Shown: piece by piece, positions 37,701 to 49,093 of the stretch
Layout of the letters: the number at the start of each line of letters is the position of its first letter
How positions within the stretch are numbered: position 1 is the first letter of the stretch
From: Hyphochytrium catenoides
Taxonomy: Eukaryota > Sar > Hyphochytriomycetes > Hyphochytriales > Hyphochytriaceae
Reading direction: 5' to 3'
NCBI GenBank assembly: GCA_900088475.1
Contig: FLMG01002775.1
Span: 50,120 to 114,119, forward strand
DNA: 64,000 bases
Notes under the pieces: generated by a model
Told to the model about the DNA's origin: nothing
The model's input: the letters and a program-made list of their open reading frames with translations, nothing else
Databases searched by the model: none
Translations under genes and position numbers: made by a program

Positions 37701-40700
37701 GCTTAGTGGAAGGTGAGGCTGTCCTAGGTTTTACTCCCATCAAGATCTATGGCAAGGGGAACTACCTGTTTAGGATTGTGCATAAGAAGGCTTCTAAACG
37801 CTAGACGGTCCAGCACCCAGAGGGTGCCGTCTGTGACTGCAACTACTGATGCAGCACGAGGTTTGCCTACAAGGAAGAGAGCGAGCCTGTCACCATTATA
37901 CTACGAGATTCCTTTCGCGTCTCAGCTCCCGCGAACTTCAACAGCCATTAGTTTTACACCCAGATTCTCGTCTTTCGTCGCCTTTACCCACTACTTTCAA
38001 CCAATGCGCTGTGCCATCTTACTTACCAAACATCAGCGCCAGTTCTCCAAAACTAGGATGCAGCACTCCCTTGTACTTGTGGACAGTGTCTTCTCGAGAT
38101 GTTTCTCCTGGGTTCTCTACCTTCACTCTGACATCAAAGTCTCCAGACTCAACAACATAGAACTATAGAGGGGGAACAAAGAAAAGTTACTAGAGAGCAC
38201 TCGACGTGACCAGAGAAAGAAGATGGTAACTGTTGAGTTTGAGGTACGTAGTGTCGAAGGAACTGGACGGTAAGAGAACGCCAAGATTAAACTCTCAGCA
38301 CTAGGTAAGTACATGCTCAAAACAGCAAAGCAAAGTTCCAGTCAGAGTGTCAATACCTTATCACCATCCTCTCCCTGTGTAATGACTCTATCTCCTGGCC
38401 TAACATGTTTCTTGAACATCACATCAAAGATATCTTGCCGCTGATAAGAAAGGAAACGTACAAATTTTAAACTCAGCAACCTCTATAAAGGGTGCTGACT
38501 TCAACCTTCGTATTGATGACTAGATGGTTCTTTCCGACCGAGAGATTAGGAGGACTAGACTACGACAACGAACCTGTTCGGCCTTGAGATGCTGAAACAA
38601 AAAGTTATTCTTGACCGCGTCTGAGATGCTCGCAATCTCCCCTGGAGTTTTCGGCACAAAGTGCTCTTTGGCATTGTATTTATCGTCCCCAGCGGCTGAT
38701 GCATCTCCCATAATCACTGCTTTCTTCTTCTCTTTGCTCATGCCAACTCTCACGGGTTTGGCGGCTCCTCCCTTTGTTAGCATTTGCTCCAATTGTTTCA
38801 TCTCGCCAGCAGCAGGCGCGTCAGAGACTGGAAGGTCGCTCTCCTGAAGAGTTGGCAGAGATAGATCAATGGGTAACGTGCGATAGATGCATAGTCAGAA
38901 GGGTATAACCACAAACACGGTGTTAATGGGCCACTATGGACATCATCACTCGTACGGCGGACCAGTCCCTCTATGGCGTACCTTATCCACATCAATTCTG
39001 ATGCAGATCATGGTGATGTCATCAGTTCTGACATCGAATCGCAGCCAGAGTTCGTATGCCTGATCTATCACGGCATTGCAGGCCTCGAGAGGGTCGAGAC
39101 TCTTATCAACCACTTCCAAGACCGCCTGATTGGTCAAAAACTCCCAGACTCCATCGCTTGCTATAATAATGTACTTGTCTGACTTGGTCAGCTGCTTAAC
39201 GTACAGCTCTGGATCTGCAACGACACCCAGAGTCTCTGCAACCTATGCAGAGTTCAAGAAAGGAATGATAGCAATTCGGTCAGACAGCCATAGGAAGAGA
39301 TAGAAGTGCCAGGAGAAAATCTTAACCTTTTGAAGTAATGACCAAAGACATAGGATATGAATACCGAGAGGACGTAGCTCTGACCACCTAACACGCAGAA
39401 TACTTACTGCATCTCCTAGCGAACGGGTGAAAGCCGATCCCGGGTAGTTCCCATCTGGTGCCCAGATTCTAGGAGGATCGCCTTCATCATCCACCTCGTC
39501 CACCTTATCTTGGCCCCAATTCTAGTAGAGCAAGAGCTTTAGATTGGTCCTAATCGCTGCAATTTTGTGCTTCCTTACATCGTGTATGGGGGCGTTTCCC
39601 TCAAGCTGGTCCATAGAGAGGATCCGAGCGCCATATTTTTTTACTCTATCACGTTCGTCCTACATTCTCCCGCGAGTTAACTCTTATGCCAAAGCTCGCC
39701 GGCTTGGATAAAAGTGACTACCCACCTTCCTAAAAGGAGTCTGGTCAAAGGAGAGAGGTTTGGCCTCAAGCTTGCCCTCAGCGTTCATGACCCCAATGAT
39801 GGCCCTGGAATCACCTGCGTTCGCTGTGGTGATCACTGCGTGGTCGAAGAGCACGCAGATTGCCGTTGTCCCACTCAGAGAGTCGTCAAAAGTGGCCCGA
39901 TGCATCTATAGAAAATTTCGTTAGTACCCGTTGGAACCATCTAGATTTCCTCCTCCACATATTCTCTGTCCACCCCAGTTTTTCCTCTCATCTATCCACT
40001 CTTGTGGGCACGTGCGTGCCTCTCTCTCTCTCTCTCTCCCTTTCTTTCTCTCTCTCATCTCTCTCTCTTTCGCCTGCCTAAGCTCGGTCAGTGCCGGAAT
40101 ATATTAAACTTCTCCCTCCACTTCTCACATGTCTCCGAGAACTCATCTCACCTCATCGTTTGCCTCTCTGTAGCTGATCGTGAATGAGTCAGTGACCGAG
40201 TTTGTCTGCAGCAGCCTCTGGAGCTTCTCTGTCACTTTATCCCTGGCAAACTGCGCACAATCGTGACCTGTACCTCCGTGCCCATCAAAGACGCCAAAGA
40301 AGTGGCGGTTGGGGTCTGAGCCAAACTCTGTCTTCACGATGAAAGTGTCTTGGTTTGGTTTCGCGAGGGCTACAGGGTAAGAGGAATGTTAGGTGACTCT
40401 CTGTTCTTAGAGAGGTCGTCTCTGTCTCCTTATCTCTCCCATTGTTATATCTTCTATTTTTTCTGTGCGTATCTTCTCCCTCTCGCTGATCCTTTCTCTA
40501 GTCACCACGGATTAACGCTCTCCTATGGGCTAACTCTTCTGCAGCCAGGCTAAATCTTACATTCAGGGTAGTAGCCCTTCTGCGACATGTACGCATATGT
40601 CAGCGTGATGCCATGGTCAAGTTTGGCTAGAATAGGCCTCTCTGACGTTAGAAGTGGCTCATTCTGCTCGCTGGGGCCCGTAACAACCGGGGTGGCAGTT

Positions 40701-40735
40701 GGTGCCGTCTTCGTGGTCGACGCGCCACAGCCCAT
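34750..40735 (-). CDS. PP2C phosphatase / cyclic-nucleotide-binding / kinase-fold fusion (plant PP2C-PKG type)
   Basis: The domain order matches the land-plant protein with PP2C, cNMP-binding and kinase domains (Arabidopsis At2g20050 type, recalled from memory). ATG at 40733-40735 opens MGCGAS, a likely N-myristoylation and palmitoylation signal. PP2C motifs follow: [10 protein letters not shown] (about 40275), [10 protein letters not shown] and NAGDSRAII (about 39870-39800), FTRSLGDA (about 39415), [12 protein letters not shown] (about 39170) and DDITMICI (about 39010). All expected metal-site Asp residues seem present. Two cyclic-nucleotide-binding domains follow. The first has FGELALM and, after an intron, FGKPRAASV (about 38060 and 37850). 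The second (about 37570-36870) lacks that signature. The kinase fold has [11 protein letters not shown] and VTVKVI (about 36440-36340), CIFRGIS in place of the HRD loop (about 35715), LDYR in place of DFG (about 35640), [12 protein letters not shown] (about 35360) and [10 protein letters not shown] (about 35170). It ends at TAG 34750-34752. At least 14 exons are implied. Role inferred: membrane-attached cyclic-nucleotide-controlled phosphatase. Confidence 0.9.
40020..40072. repeat. (CT)n pyrimidine microsatellite inside a PP2C intron
   Basis: CT-rich sequence with about nine uninterrupted CT units lies between the PP2C exons near 40143 and 39905. It is intronic in the gene model above. Confidence 0.8.
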
Positions 40736-41759
40736 AATGTTTCACTAGAGAGCAGCCTGGTTGCTCGAACTGTCGGCTGTACGTTTGAACCCCTAGCAAC
40801 GCTTGTAGACTGCAGGCATTGCTCTTCTATAGGTAAGCTACTCAAGCGGTTATCTGCTGATTGTTTGCCTGTCACTGATTGGCATAGGTCATTCCACTGG
40901 CATTGTGGCCGCTGATAGAGCAATGATGCAGACCCCCAATGCCCCTATACTGATCGGACAAATTCAGTCAGTCAACTCAGGCGTCTTCAAACCTAGCCCA
41001 GTTGAAGGTGAAGCCTCAGAGTGCCTAAGTCCACTAGCACTCAGCGTCACGGGCCCCTTAACAGAGATGATGGGTAGCACTTATAACCATGGGGAAAGGC
41101 AGAGACGAAGAGCAGGAAGGGAGATTGGGAGAGGACTCTCAATTATACGTCGCAAGGAGTCCACAAGCTATGGGTGAGATGGAAGCTCGACCAACCGAGG
41201 AGAGAAAGGAAGAGACCATAAAGGGTAGGAGAAAAAAAGCCACAGAGCAAAGAGAAACTTGGAACTTGACAGACGAGAAAGAGAGACGGGGAGAACAATG
41301 ACGAAAGGTAGACTCGGAGGCGAAGGAAGTAGCTTGAAGACAAAGACGGCAGTCTTCAGGGAGAGGGGATGGTGGTGATTGCAAAGGGAGGATTAGGACA
41401 GAGAGAGGGGGACAAGGAAAGAAAGAGTGAGAGTGAGAGGAGAGAAAGAGAGGACAAAGGACACAGAACAACTGAAGAGCAGCCAGAAAGAGAGGCGCGA
41501 GAGAGAGAGAGAATGCAAGGGAGAAGAGAGACAGAGAGAGAGAGTGAGAGAGAGGAGAGAGAGAGAAATGGGAGGCAATAGACAGAGGAAGTCCGTCACG
41601 AAGCAGCCTAAAAAATAATAAGCCAAACACTGGGCAAGAATCAAAAGCGAAAGAAAAGTCTGAAACGGACAGAGGTTACAGTACGATCCCAGAACTGTAT
41701 TATACGGATCTAGCCCGCAATATCACGGCAAGTGATGGGTGACGGTGAAACGGAAGGAT

Positions 41760-41791
<32 letters not shown>

Positions 41792-43757
41792 GGAGGGGGA
41801 GGAGGAGCAGCAGGAGGAGCAGCAGGAGGAGGAGGAGCAGCAGGAGGAGGAGCAGCAGCAGCAGGAGGAGGAGGAGCAGCAGCAGCAGGAGGAGCAGCAA
41901 CAGCAGCAGGAGGAGGAGCAGCAACAGCAGCAGGAGGAGGAGGAGGAGTAGCAGGATCAGTAGCAGGAGGAGGAGCAGGAGACAAGAAGATTTGAGACGG
42001 AGGTAGAAAAGCCCATGATGAGGAGGGCAGAAAGCGAAGAGAGAGGAGCAATTGAGAAGAGAGAGTAGAGGAAGGCATAGGAAGGGACGAGAGAGGGGAA
42101 GGGATAGGGAGAGAGAGGGCATGAAGCGCATAAAGGCAAAGAGAGTGTGGAAAGCGGCTGCTTTATAAGTGAGCCAGTCCGTGGTTAGAGGTGGAAGCGG
42201 AGACTAGAACAATCATATTAGTTAGAAGAACGGCAGGAGCGGAGAGCAGAGATACGACGAAGCTAGAAGCGGTGAATCAGAAGGAGAGACGCAACAGCGA
42301 GCGTCTGCTTCGTTACATGAATAAGAGGCAAGGGGCGGAGTTAGTGAGATAGGAGAAGAGCGAAGGCATCAGAAGTTACACCGCTCAACCGTTAGCCTTA
42401 TTGTCTATTTTCTTCGATATCATAGGGAGCGGAGTTAGCCAGTAACATGTGTGCTCCCACTTTATACCATCAACAGCAAACTGGCCATCGTGCTGGTGCC
42501 TGGCGCTAAGAATCCATTCGAGCGCTGGCAAACCTTTGCCTCGGGGAAGCCTCGATCTCTTCTCTTTCTTCCAAGGATACTTGTAGCTCCTACTCTATCA
42601 GCCACAATTTTCAGGCTCTTTGGAGGAACTTCAGGCAACCTGTGTCCGTACCCTAGGCTTCCGGGTACACTCCGTCCTTAGTCCAGTTAATCCCCATTCA
42701 CGATCTCTTCCGCTGCCCTACAACTCACTCATTTTTACTAGACAGTCGTTCCGTCTGTCATCAGTTTTCCAAACAGCGGCGTACTGACGGGATGACTCAG
42801 TCCCAGTAGAGCCACGGAGTGACATTTCCATTTAGAGGTTTGCGATGAGTGCGTGCCTGGTATCCAGTACATAATAGGTAAAACGGAGTGACGTGACGAG
42901 CTAGCTCACAAGGCATGAGCCAGATTGTTATCTTATGGTTAGGTTATTATCTTACCTGACGTCTCAATCCTAATTGCTAAGACCTCTCAGTGGTCGGCTT
43001 CACCCTATCCTTTCTGTGGTCCGTGGAGGATGTCGCCCTCGTGTTTAGGCGCTATAAGTAACTCTTGCGGCAGATGGGTATTGGTGCGCATTCATTGCTC
43101 CGTCCATCTAGTCCTGAGCATATAATACGGACAATATAGCTGGGTTGACCACGCATTGCCGTGGCACCCAGGTCAAGACCATGGCCTTGCGAATGCGTTC
43201 ACATAAGCACCGTCTCAAGGACCTCATCAGAGGCTGAGTCAGATTATAATAAACGCATATGTATGAAGCAATCGTATGTGGTCATGCAAGGTAATTCCTA
43301 CGTCTTCCTCCTACCATCTTCCCCCTTAATGATTACGGCAGCATCCAGCCCGGATGTCTTCTTATAAGTACCTCTGGAAAGCAAAGAAACTCAAAGTTGA
43401 TGAACTCTTACGCTTTCAAGGAGCTCTGACAGTCGGCAAACTCTTCCTCTGAGCGTAATAGATTTCTGAGAGCCCACATGATAAGCACTAGACCTGCGGG
43501 GTAGAGAGATGGACCCTTACCCATCTCAAGATATTCGAGGGACAACTTTCCTCCGCGTGGTTTGTGATGGGTTAAGGTGACGGACCCTGCTCATCAGTGG
43601 CATAATCAGAGTTATCGGAAATTGGTGTTATCATCAGCTCAGTCAGAGCGAGTTAAATGGGTTATGAAATGGCCTTTATGTTGGTCTAGTGATTTGCCTC
43701 CACCGCTCTCCTTCCCCGTCTCCTATGTGTTTCCTGTTTACATGTGAACTCCGTCCT
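40736..43757. other. Intergenic region with long purine tract, 3.0 kb
   Basis: This region is upstream of the PP2C-kinase fusion and downstream of the P-type ATPase, both on the minus strand. Its centre (about 41340-42130) is dominated by purines on the plus strand and includes the GCA/GGA repeat listed separately. From about 42140 to 43757 composition returns to normal and I see no coding region, RNA gene or recognisable element. Reading frames inside the purine tract (poly-Glu/Arg/Gly on plus, poly-Leu/Ser/Pro on minus) are low-complexity artefacts. Confidence 0.5.
41757..41985. repeat. GCA/GGA trinucleotide repeat
   Basis: About 75 trinucleotide units alternate between GCA-type and GGA-type blocks. 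It begins with ten or so pure AGC units, then mixed GGAGGAGCAGCA blocks. All six frames read through as homopolymers (Gln/Glu, Ala/Gly, Ser/Arg and their complements), so coding potential cannot be judged from openness. It lies within a longer purine-rich tract. Confidence 0.9.
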
Positions 43758-46700
43758 CTACCATGCGAGAAGCTTCATGATCCTACTAGGTCCTTCTCTC
43801 CTCCTGGTATGAAGCTTATTCACCTCGTTGAACGTCCACAGTACGGCTCCCACACCCAAAGAAATCAACCAAGGAAGGTATCCAGCGCTCCCTGCTCCCA
43901 TCACATCCTGCACTCCCGGGACATAGACGAAGATGATTAGCAGACAAATCTCAATGATGACGCCATACAACATCACCGCATTGTCGAAGATGCCGTGCTT
44001 AAAGATAGAGACCCGCCGTGTCTTGCACATCCAGACGTGGAAGAACTGGCTCATGACCAGTGTGATGTACCAGGAAGACGCCGCTTCGCCTAAAATTTTC
44101 ACCTGCTCTTCGCCCGAAAAGCACCTCGTACCATTGTCCACGCAGAATGGATCCGAGTCATCCGTCCAGTAAGCGTCGTTGGAAAGAAAGAGATCGCTTA
44201 GAGAGATGCCGTGCTGCCAGAAGACAGCACAATAAGCTAGGAAGCATCCGACGGTCTCAATAATCCCTGCCACTATATACGAGTAGACGAGGAGGGCCGT
44301 AGACACGAGCTTATCCTTCTGAGGATTCCTTGGTCTTCTATTCATGATGTCTTTCTCGGGGCCCTCATACGCAAGAGAGACGGCGGGGCCCAACTCTGTG
44401 GCAAGATCTATACTTAAGATCTGAAGAGAGGTAAGCCCTGGAGGAAGCCCAAAAGAGAGAGTGAGGAGCACGGGTACAATCTCTGGAAGAAGATGGGTGA
44501 GAGTGTAGGCTATCGTCTTCTTTAGGTTGTCAAAGATCAACCTTCCCTGGCTCACTCCTATGACAATAGAGGAGAAGTTGTCGTCCATCAGCACAATGTC
44601 CGCCGCATCTCGGGCTACGTCGCTTCCGTTCTTCCCCATAGCAACGCCCACATCAGCCTGTTTTAGCGCTGGAGCGTCGTTGACTCCGTCACCAGTAACC
44701 GCAACGCACTCCCCTCTCTCCTGGCAGCGCCGCACGATCTCTAGCTTGTGTTGAGGTGTAGTTCTCGCAAACACAATCGCGGGCTTAGAAAGAACCTCCT
44801 GCCATTGCTCCTCTGAGAGAAGATCGAGGACCGAGCCATGCAGTACCGCACCTTCGTAAGTCTCCCATCCCTCTGTCCCATTGTTTCCGCGCGAAAGTGC
44901 AGAAAGTGAGGCCGGGTCTTTGATATCTAGCACTGGTTCCTCATCATCTAAAAGTCCGATTTCTTCCGCTATTGCCCTAGCAGTGAGGGGATGATCTCCC
45001 GTTACCATAAAGACCTTGATCCCCGCTGTCTTGCACTTAGCGATGGCCTCCGGAACGTCATCTCTAGGCGGGTCCATAATTGCCATCAACCCGACGAAGC
45101 AAAGCTTCTGTGTGGGAAAATTCTCTGACTCCTTGGTAAATATAGTACCTCCCGGTGAGGAGAACCGGCGGGTAGAGAGTGCTAAGACGCGCCGACCGCT
45201 ACCGCCAAAGGTCTCGTATGCTTCCCAAAACTCGGCGAGGAAGTGTTGGTCGATGTCTTGCTCAGTACCGTCCATGGTAAGGAAGGTGCTGCAGCGCTTG
45301 ATAATTACCTCAGGAGCGCCCTTCATGAAGACATCATAATGTTGCTCTTCTCTCGGAACACTCTGTCCATCTATGCCGTCCACATTCTTGACAGGAGATG
45401 TCTCCTTTCCTCCATTAGCATTTTGAGCTTCGCTTTCTTGCTGATCTTCTGGTCCCTTGTCCTCAGCTGGCAATGCAGGTACAACGACGAGCTGCCACTT
45501 ATTTGTCGAGTTAAAGGGGACCTCAAAGATGACTGGTAAGGCTTGCCTGGCGATGTCTGTTGGAAACTGCATCTCACAGCACCGAAGAAGAGCGACGTCT
45601 GATGGATTCCCTGTATAACTCCTGGTGTTCAAGTCGCGAAGGATTTTCCTGGAGGAAAGAGTGCGAGAATTCTGCGCCCTCATTGAACGCCTTCCTTCAA
45701 CCGTCGAGGATGCGCCGGTGAAAGAAGAGGTTCTTGCCAAGGGAGAGACAACGGCTCCTCCGTCCTCGGCAGGAGAGATGACAGCTCGATTGCAGATGCA
45801 GGAACAACGGTAGGAGAGAGCTAAGGGGTGGAAGGACCGAAGAAAGTCAATGGAAGCCAGCAGTGCGCGGTCGGCGTAGTACGTAGAGGGGTCCATTTGC
45901 TGTCGAACAAAATCTCTGCCATACCAGGCGTCGGTCACCGTCATCACATTTTTCGTCAGGGTTCCTGTTTTATCCGAGCAGATGAGGCTGGTGCTCCCAA
46001 GGCTGGATAATGATTGATCGGTGGAAAGCGGAGAGCAGTGGGGCATATTCCAGGTTAGTCAATTTGCAGATTTCTGAGTATAGACGCATACACCTAAGCA
46101 TCCAACATCAGCAGACCAAAAAAAAAAAGGGGATGGTATCATCTGAGAAAGAAGAGTTGCCGAGCCAAGGTTAACAGAGACAACCAGGGGCATAGGCGCA
46201 TAAAGCAAAGAGACAATATACAAATAAGAGAGGTCTCACCTCTCCACACAGTCAAGCCTTTTGACGAAAATGTTCATGCTAGCCATTCTCTTAGCTGTGA
46301 TAGTAAGGAGAGAGGTCACCGTGGCAGGCAGACCCTGAGGAACATTCGCGACAATGATCACCAAGAAGCCTGTAACGAAGGTATTGAGAACGTCATCTCC
46401 CTCCATCCTGGCTACGCCAATGACAAAGAAGATGGTCGCCATAAGGATCGCTAGCACTGCGATAAATCGTACAAAGTAGCGGATTTCTCTCTGCATGTTC
46501 GTCTCTCTCACTGTCGTAGCGGTGGCTAGTGCGGCAATCTGTCCTATCATGGTCTTGTCTCCTGTGCTTAGGACCAAGCCGAGAGCTGCGCCATCAAAGC
46601 AAAGAGAGCCGTTAAAAGCGATATTGCGGCATTCCAGGACAGGAACTGCTCTTGGCTGGGTTGATACCACACAGGGAATGGGCTCACTCTCTCCTGTAAG

Positions 46701-47420
46701 AGAAGAGTTCTCTACCTTTAGACCTCGGCAAGTCAAGAGACGGAGATCTGCAGGCACTTTATCTCCATCCCTTATCCAAACCAAGTCCCCGACCACTAGT
46801 TCCTCAGCGGCCAGGAGCTGCGTAGCTCCATCTCTGACCACGTTGCACTGAGGAGGCAGCATGTTTCTGAAGGCATCCATAACCTGCGTTGTCTTTCTCT
46901 CCTCTAGAAAAGACATGACACAGCTGAAAAGAACAATGCCAAAGAGAACGAGACCCAGATAAAGATTCAGCATGACATCGGTGTCAAGAAAAAAAGCGAC
47001 AAGAGAGAGTGCTCCTGCGACCATGAGAAGGACCATAAAGAGATTTAGGAACTGACGAAAGAAGAGCACAAGAGATGATACTTTCTTGGGAGGTGTAAGA
47101 GCATTCTTCCCATAGAGTCTCTGTCTATTCAGAACTTCGTCTATTGTCAATCCCCTGCTCCTCTCCGGGTCCTTCGGGCTAATGCGGGTGGCCTCGTGCT
47201 TGGCACTGATGGCCTCCAAGTCCATGTAGGGCTCCTCATAGGCGGTAATCATCCCTCGGGCCTTCTTAGGCGCAAGTCTTTCATTAGAGCCAACTCGTCC
47301 TCTTGGAGAAGGAGTTGGGTCGTTCTTGACGGGTGATCCGTTGCTTTGATCATTGCTATTCTCCTCATGGACCTTTTTCACGTCATTGACTCCCACAAAG
47401 TTCTGAGTGATTTCGTCCAT
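43758..47420 (-). CDS. P-type ATPase, P2C subfamily (Na+/K+-ATPase alpha-like)
   Basis: There are two exons: 47420-46240 and 46002-43758, joined as GAGAG/GTGAGA...CCAG/CCTTGGG. The spliced length is 3426 bases, an exact multiple of three, giving 1141 residues. This is a membrane pump that moves cations using an aspartyl-phosphate intermediate. Motifs in order: TGESEP in the actuator domain, M4 VANVPQGLPATVT (about residue 360), SDKTGTLT with the phosphorylated Asp at about residue 404, KGAPE in the nucleotide-binding domain, MDPPRDDVPEAI, TGDHPLTARAIA, GDGVNDAPALKQADVG, M5 YTLTHLLPEIVP and M6 SIDLATELGPAVSLAYE. M5/M6 and the C-terminal helices match the animal Na+/K+ and H+/K+ pumps better than Ca2+ or plant H+ pumps. 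The M4 site has Gln where animal pumps have Glu. No beta-subunit gene is visible nearby. It is probably at the plasma membrane; ion specificity cannot be decided here. Confidence 0.94.
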
Positions 47421-49093
47421 GAAAGTGCGAGCTGAAAGTGAACTCCTGTTCTCCTTCTATCTAACCTCGTTCAAAGATTTGAACCACCAAAATCCGAAGC
47501 AAAGGACGGACGCGGTAAACTCGGCGATGAATATTAGGAAGGTAATAACACTCCCCGGTGGATATTAGCTTAGTGTTGGCAAATAGCTGAATGAACTTAA
47601 CGAGGAGCGAGGAGAACGGTAGGTTGGCAGCAACACCTACAGATTGAGAGAGGAAGGATGAAGGAAAGGTAGAGACCACAGGGGAAAAGTGAATAATTTC
47701 CAACTTGTTTTTTTAGGCAGGACTCCCTGGCTACGGACCAACAACCGCTTCTGCCACATTGCGTCGCACTGCTACTAAACTGGGGTCAAGGTTAAAGGAC
47801 AGTGTGACGTTTCCTTCCTCACTCAGGCCGATGATGCCCAAAGAAGGGATAGATAGAAGAGTTGCGCTGTAGCCCAAGCAATCTCCGTCCGGAGGAAGCA
47901 ATAATGAATCTGTGGACCTGGGCGCTGGATCTTTGGACCTGACACACACACCACCCTCCCTCCCAACCATCAGCACTGGACGCAAAAAGTAACACCCAAG
48001 CACCGGCCACCTGCTCCCTGCCTCGGAGTGATGAGGACTAATTTAGGACTACAGATGACTACAGTACGTTAGTTGGGAAGAGTTTGGCTTACCTTATCAT
48101 CAAACGTTATTCTCGGTAGTGCAAGAATATCTGTCACTAATCTAGGTCTAGCTCGTTAGTCTAAGAGTCAGAGTCGTTTTTTCCACTTAACAGTCTAGTT
48201 TTGAATAGTACTGAATTTCCTTCGGAATATAATGCAAGTTGGCCTTAATGTTCTGAATCCCAAGTGTGAGCCTTTGCAACAAGTCGCTGACCACAATGGT
48301 CCTGAGCAGCATGAGTCCAGAAACTAAGATGGAGGACCAGGTGCTTGCATAGAGCAGGAGTTGGGGCCTCTCACTTTAGTTATCATAGATAGATCACCGA
48401 TCTCAAGTTATCTAGTTTGGGAGTTTCTCTAGCTCCATCGATCGCAGCCGCTAACGGCCGGTAACAGAGCCAGAAGGGGTTAGGGTTAGGGTTAGGGTTA
48501 GGGTTATTAGTTTCTTACTAAATAACTATCGGACAGTATTCGTCCTCCCATCCTCCTCACACCCAAGCAGCCAGTGAATGAGGCGGAGACGGAAGGCAGA
48601 CGCGGAGTACCATCTATCGCTTCTTCAATAAGCTCTACCCCGCCTCCCGTCTAAGGTCCTCCGCAGGGAATCTCTATGCCGTCTACCGTTCCTTCAGCTC
48701 TTCACTGACCTCCTGGGCTGTTCCTTTCCTCGAAGCCTGGCTCTCTACACGGATACTCTGTTAGGGAAGTTGCGGAATGAAGTTCCATCAAAGTGGGTCC
48801 TTTGAAGCGACGATAGAAAACTGGCCTAGGTTTTAGCCTGTGCCTGGTAGAAAGGGTCGCGGGTTCCCGCATCTATGTTCTGCTGGTAGGGGATCGTCAC
48901 CCCTTGTTCCGGTCCTCCGGATATACTTGGGATGTGTGACGGTTGCTTAGCTCTAAGAAGTATATCCTAAAGAAGCTATGGCATTTATTGCCTTAGGGCT
49001 GCGGGAGATCAATACCTTCCTTGTCCAGGCTCCTGGCATAGGCTGGTAGCTCTCTGGTTTCTTTTTACACAGGGTTCACACACTCTACCTAGG
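47421..49093. other. Divergent intergenic region, 1.7 kb, with telomere-like repeat
   Basis: This region lies between the starts of the P-type ATPase (minus) and the IQ-motif gene (plus) and should hold both promoters. The only distinctive element is the TTAGGG array listed separately. Minus-strand reading frames at 47461-47703 and 47731-48003 show no recognisable domain and no clean splice to the ATPase. Confidence 0.45.
48477..48506 (+). repeat. Short interstitial telomere-type repeat (TTAGGG x4)
   Basis: Four perfect TTAGGG units run from 48480 to 48503, preceded by GGG and followed by TTA. Unique sequence continues on both sides, so this is not a chromosome end in this window. The complementary strand gives AACCCTAA words, which in plants are known as telo-box promoter elements. 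The site lies about 1.06 kb upstream of the ATPase start and 0.59 kb upstream of the IQ gene start. Confidence 0.9.

Noticed and set aside
41700-42131. Long minus-strand frame with a poly-Leu run, and plus-strand poly-Glu/Gln and poly-Gly/Ala frames
   Set aside because: All six frames stay open because the DNA is a GCA/GGA repeat with few stop codons possible. There is no unique coding sequence or splice context.
48477-48506. A chromosome end
   Set aside because: Only four TTAGGG units are present, and unique sequence with genes continues on both sides.
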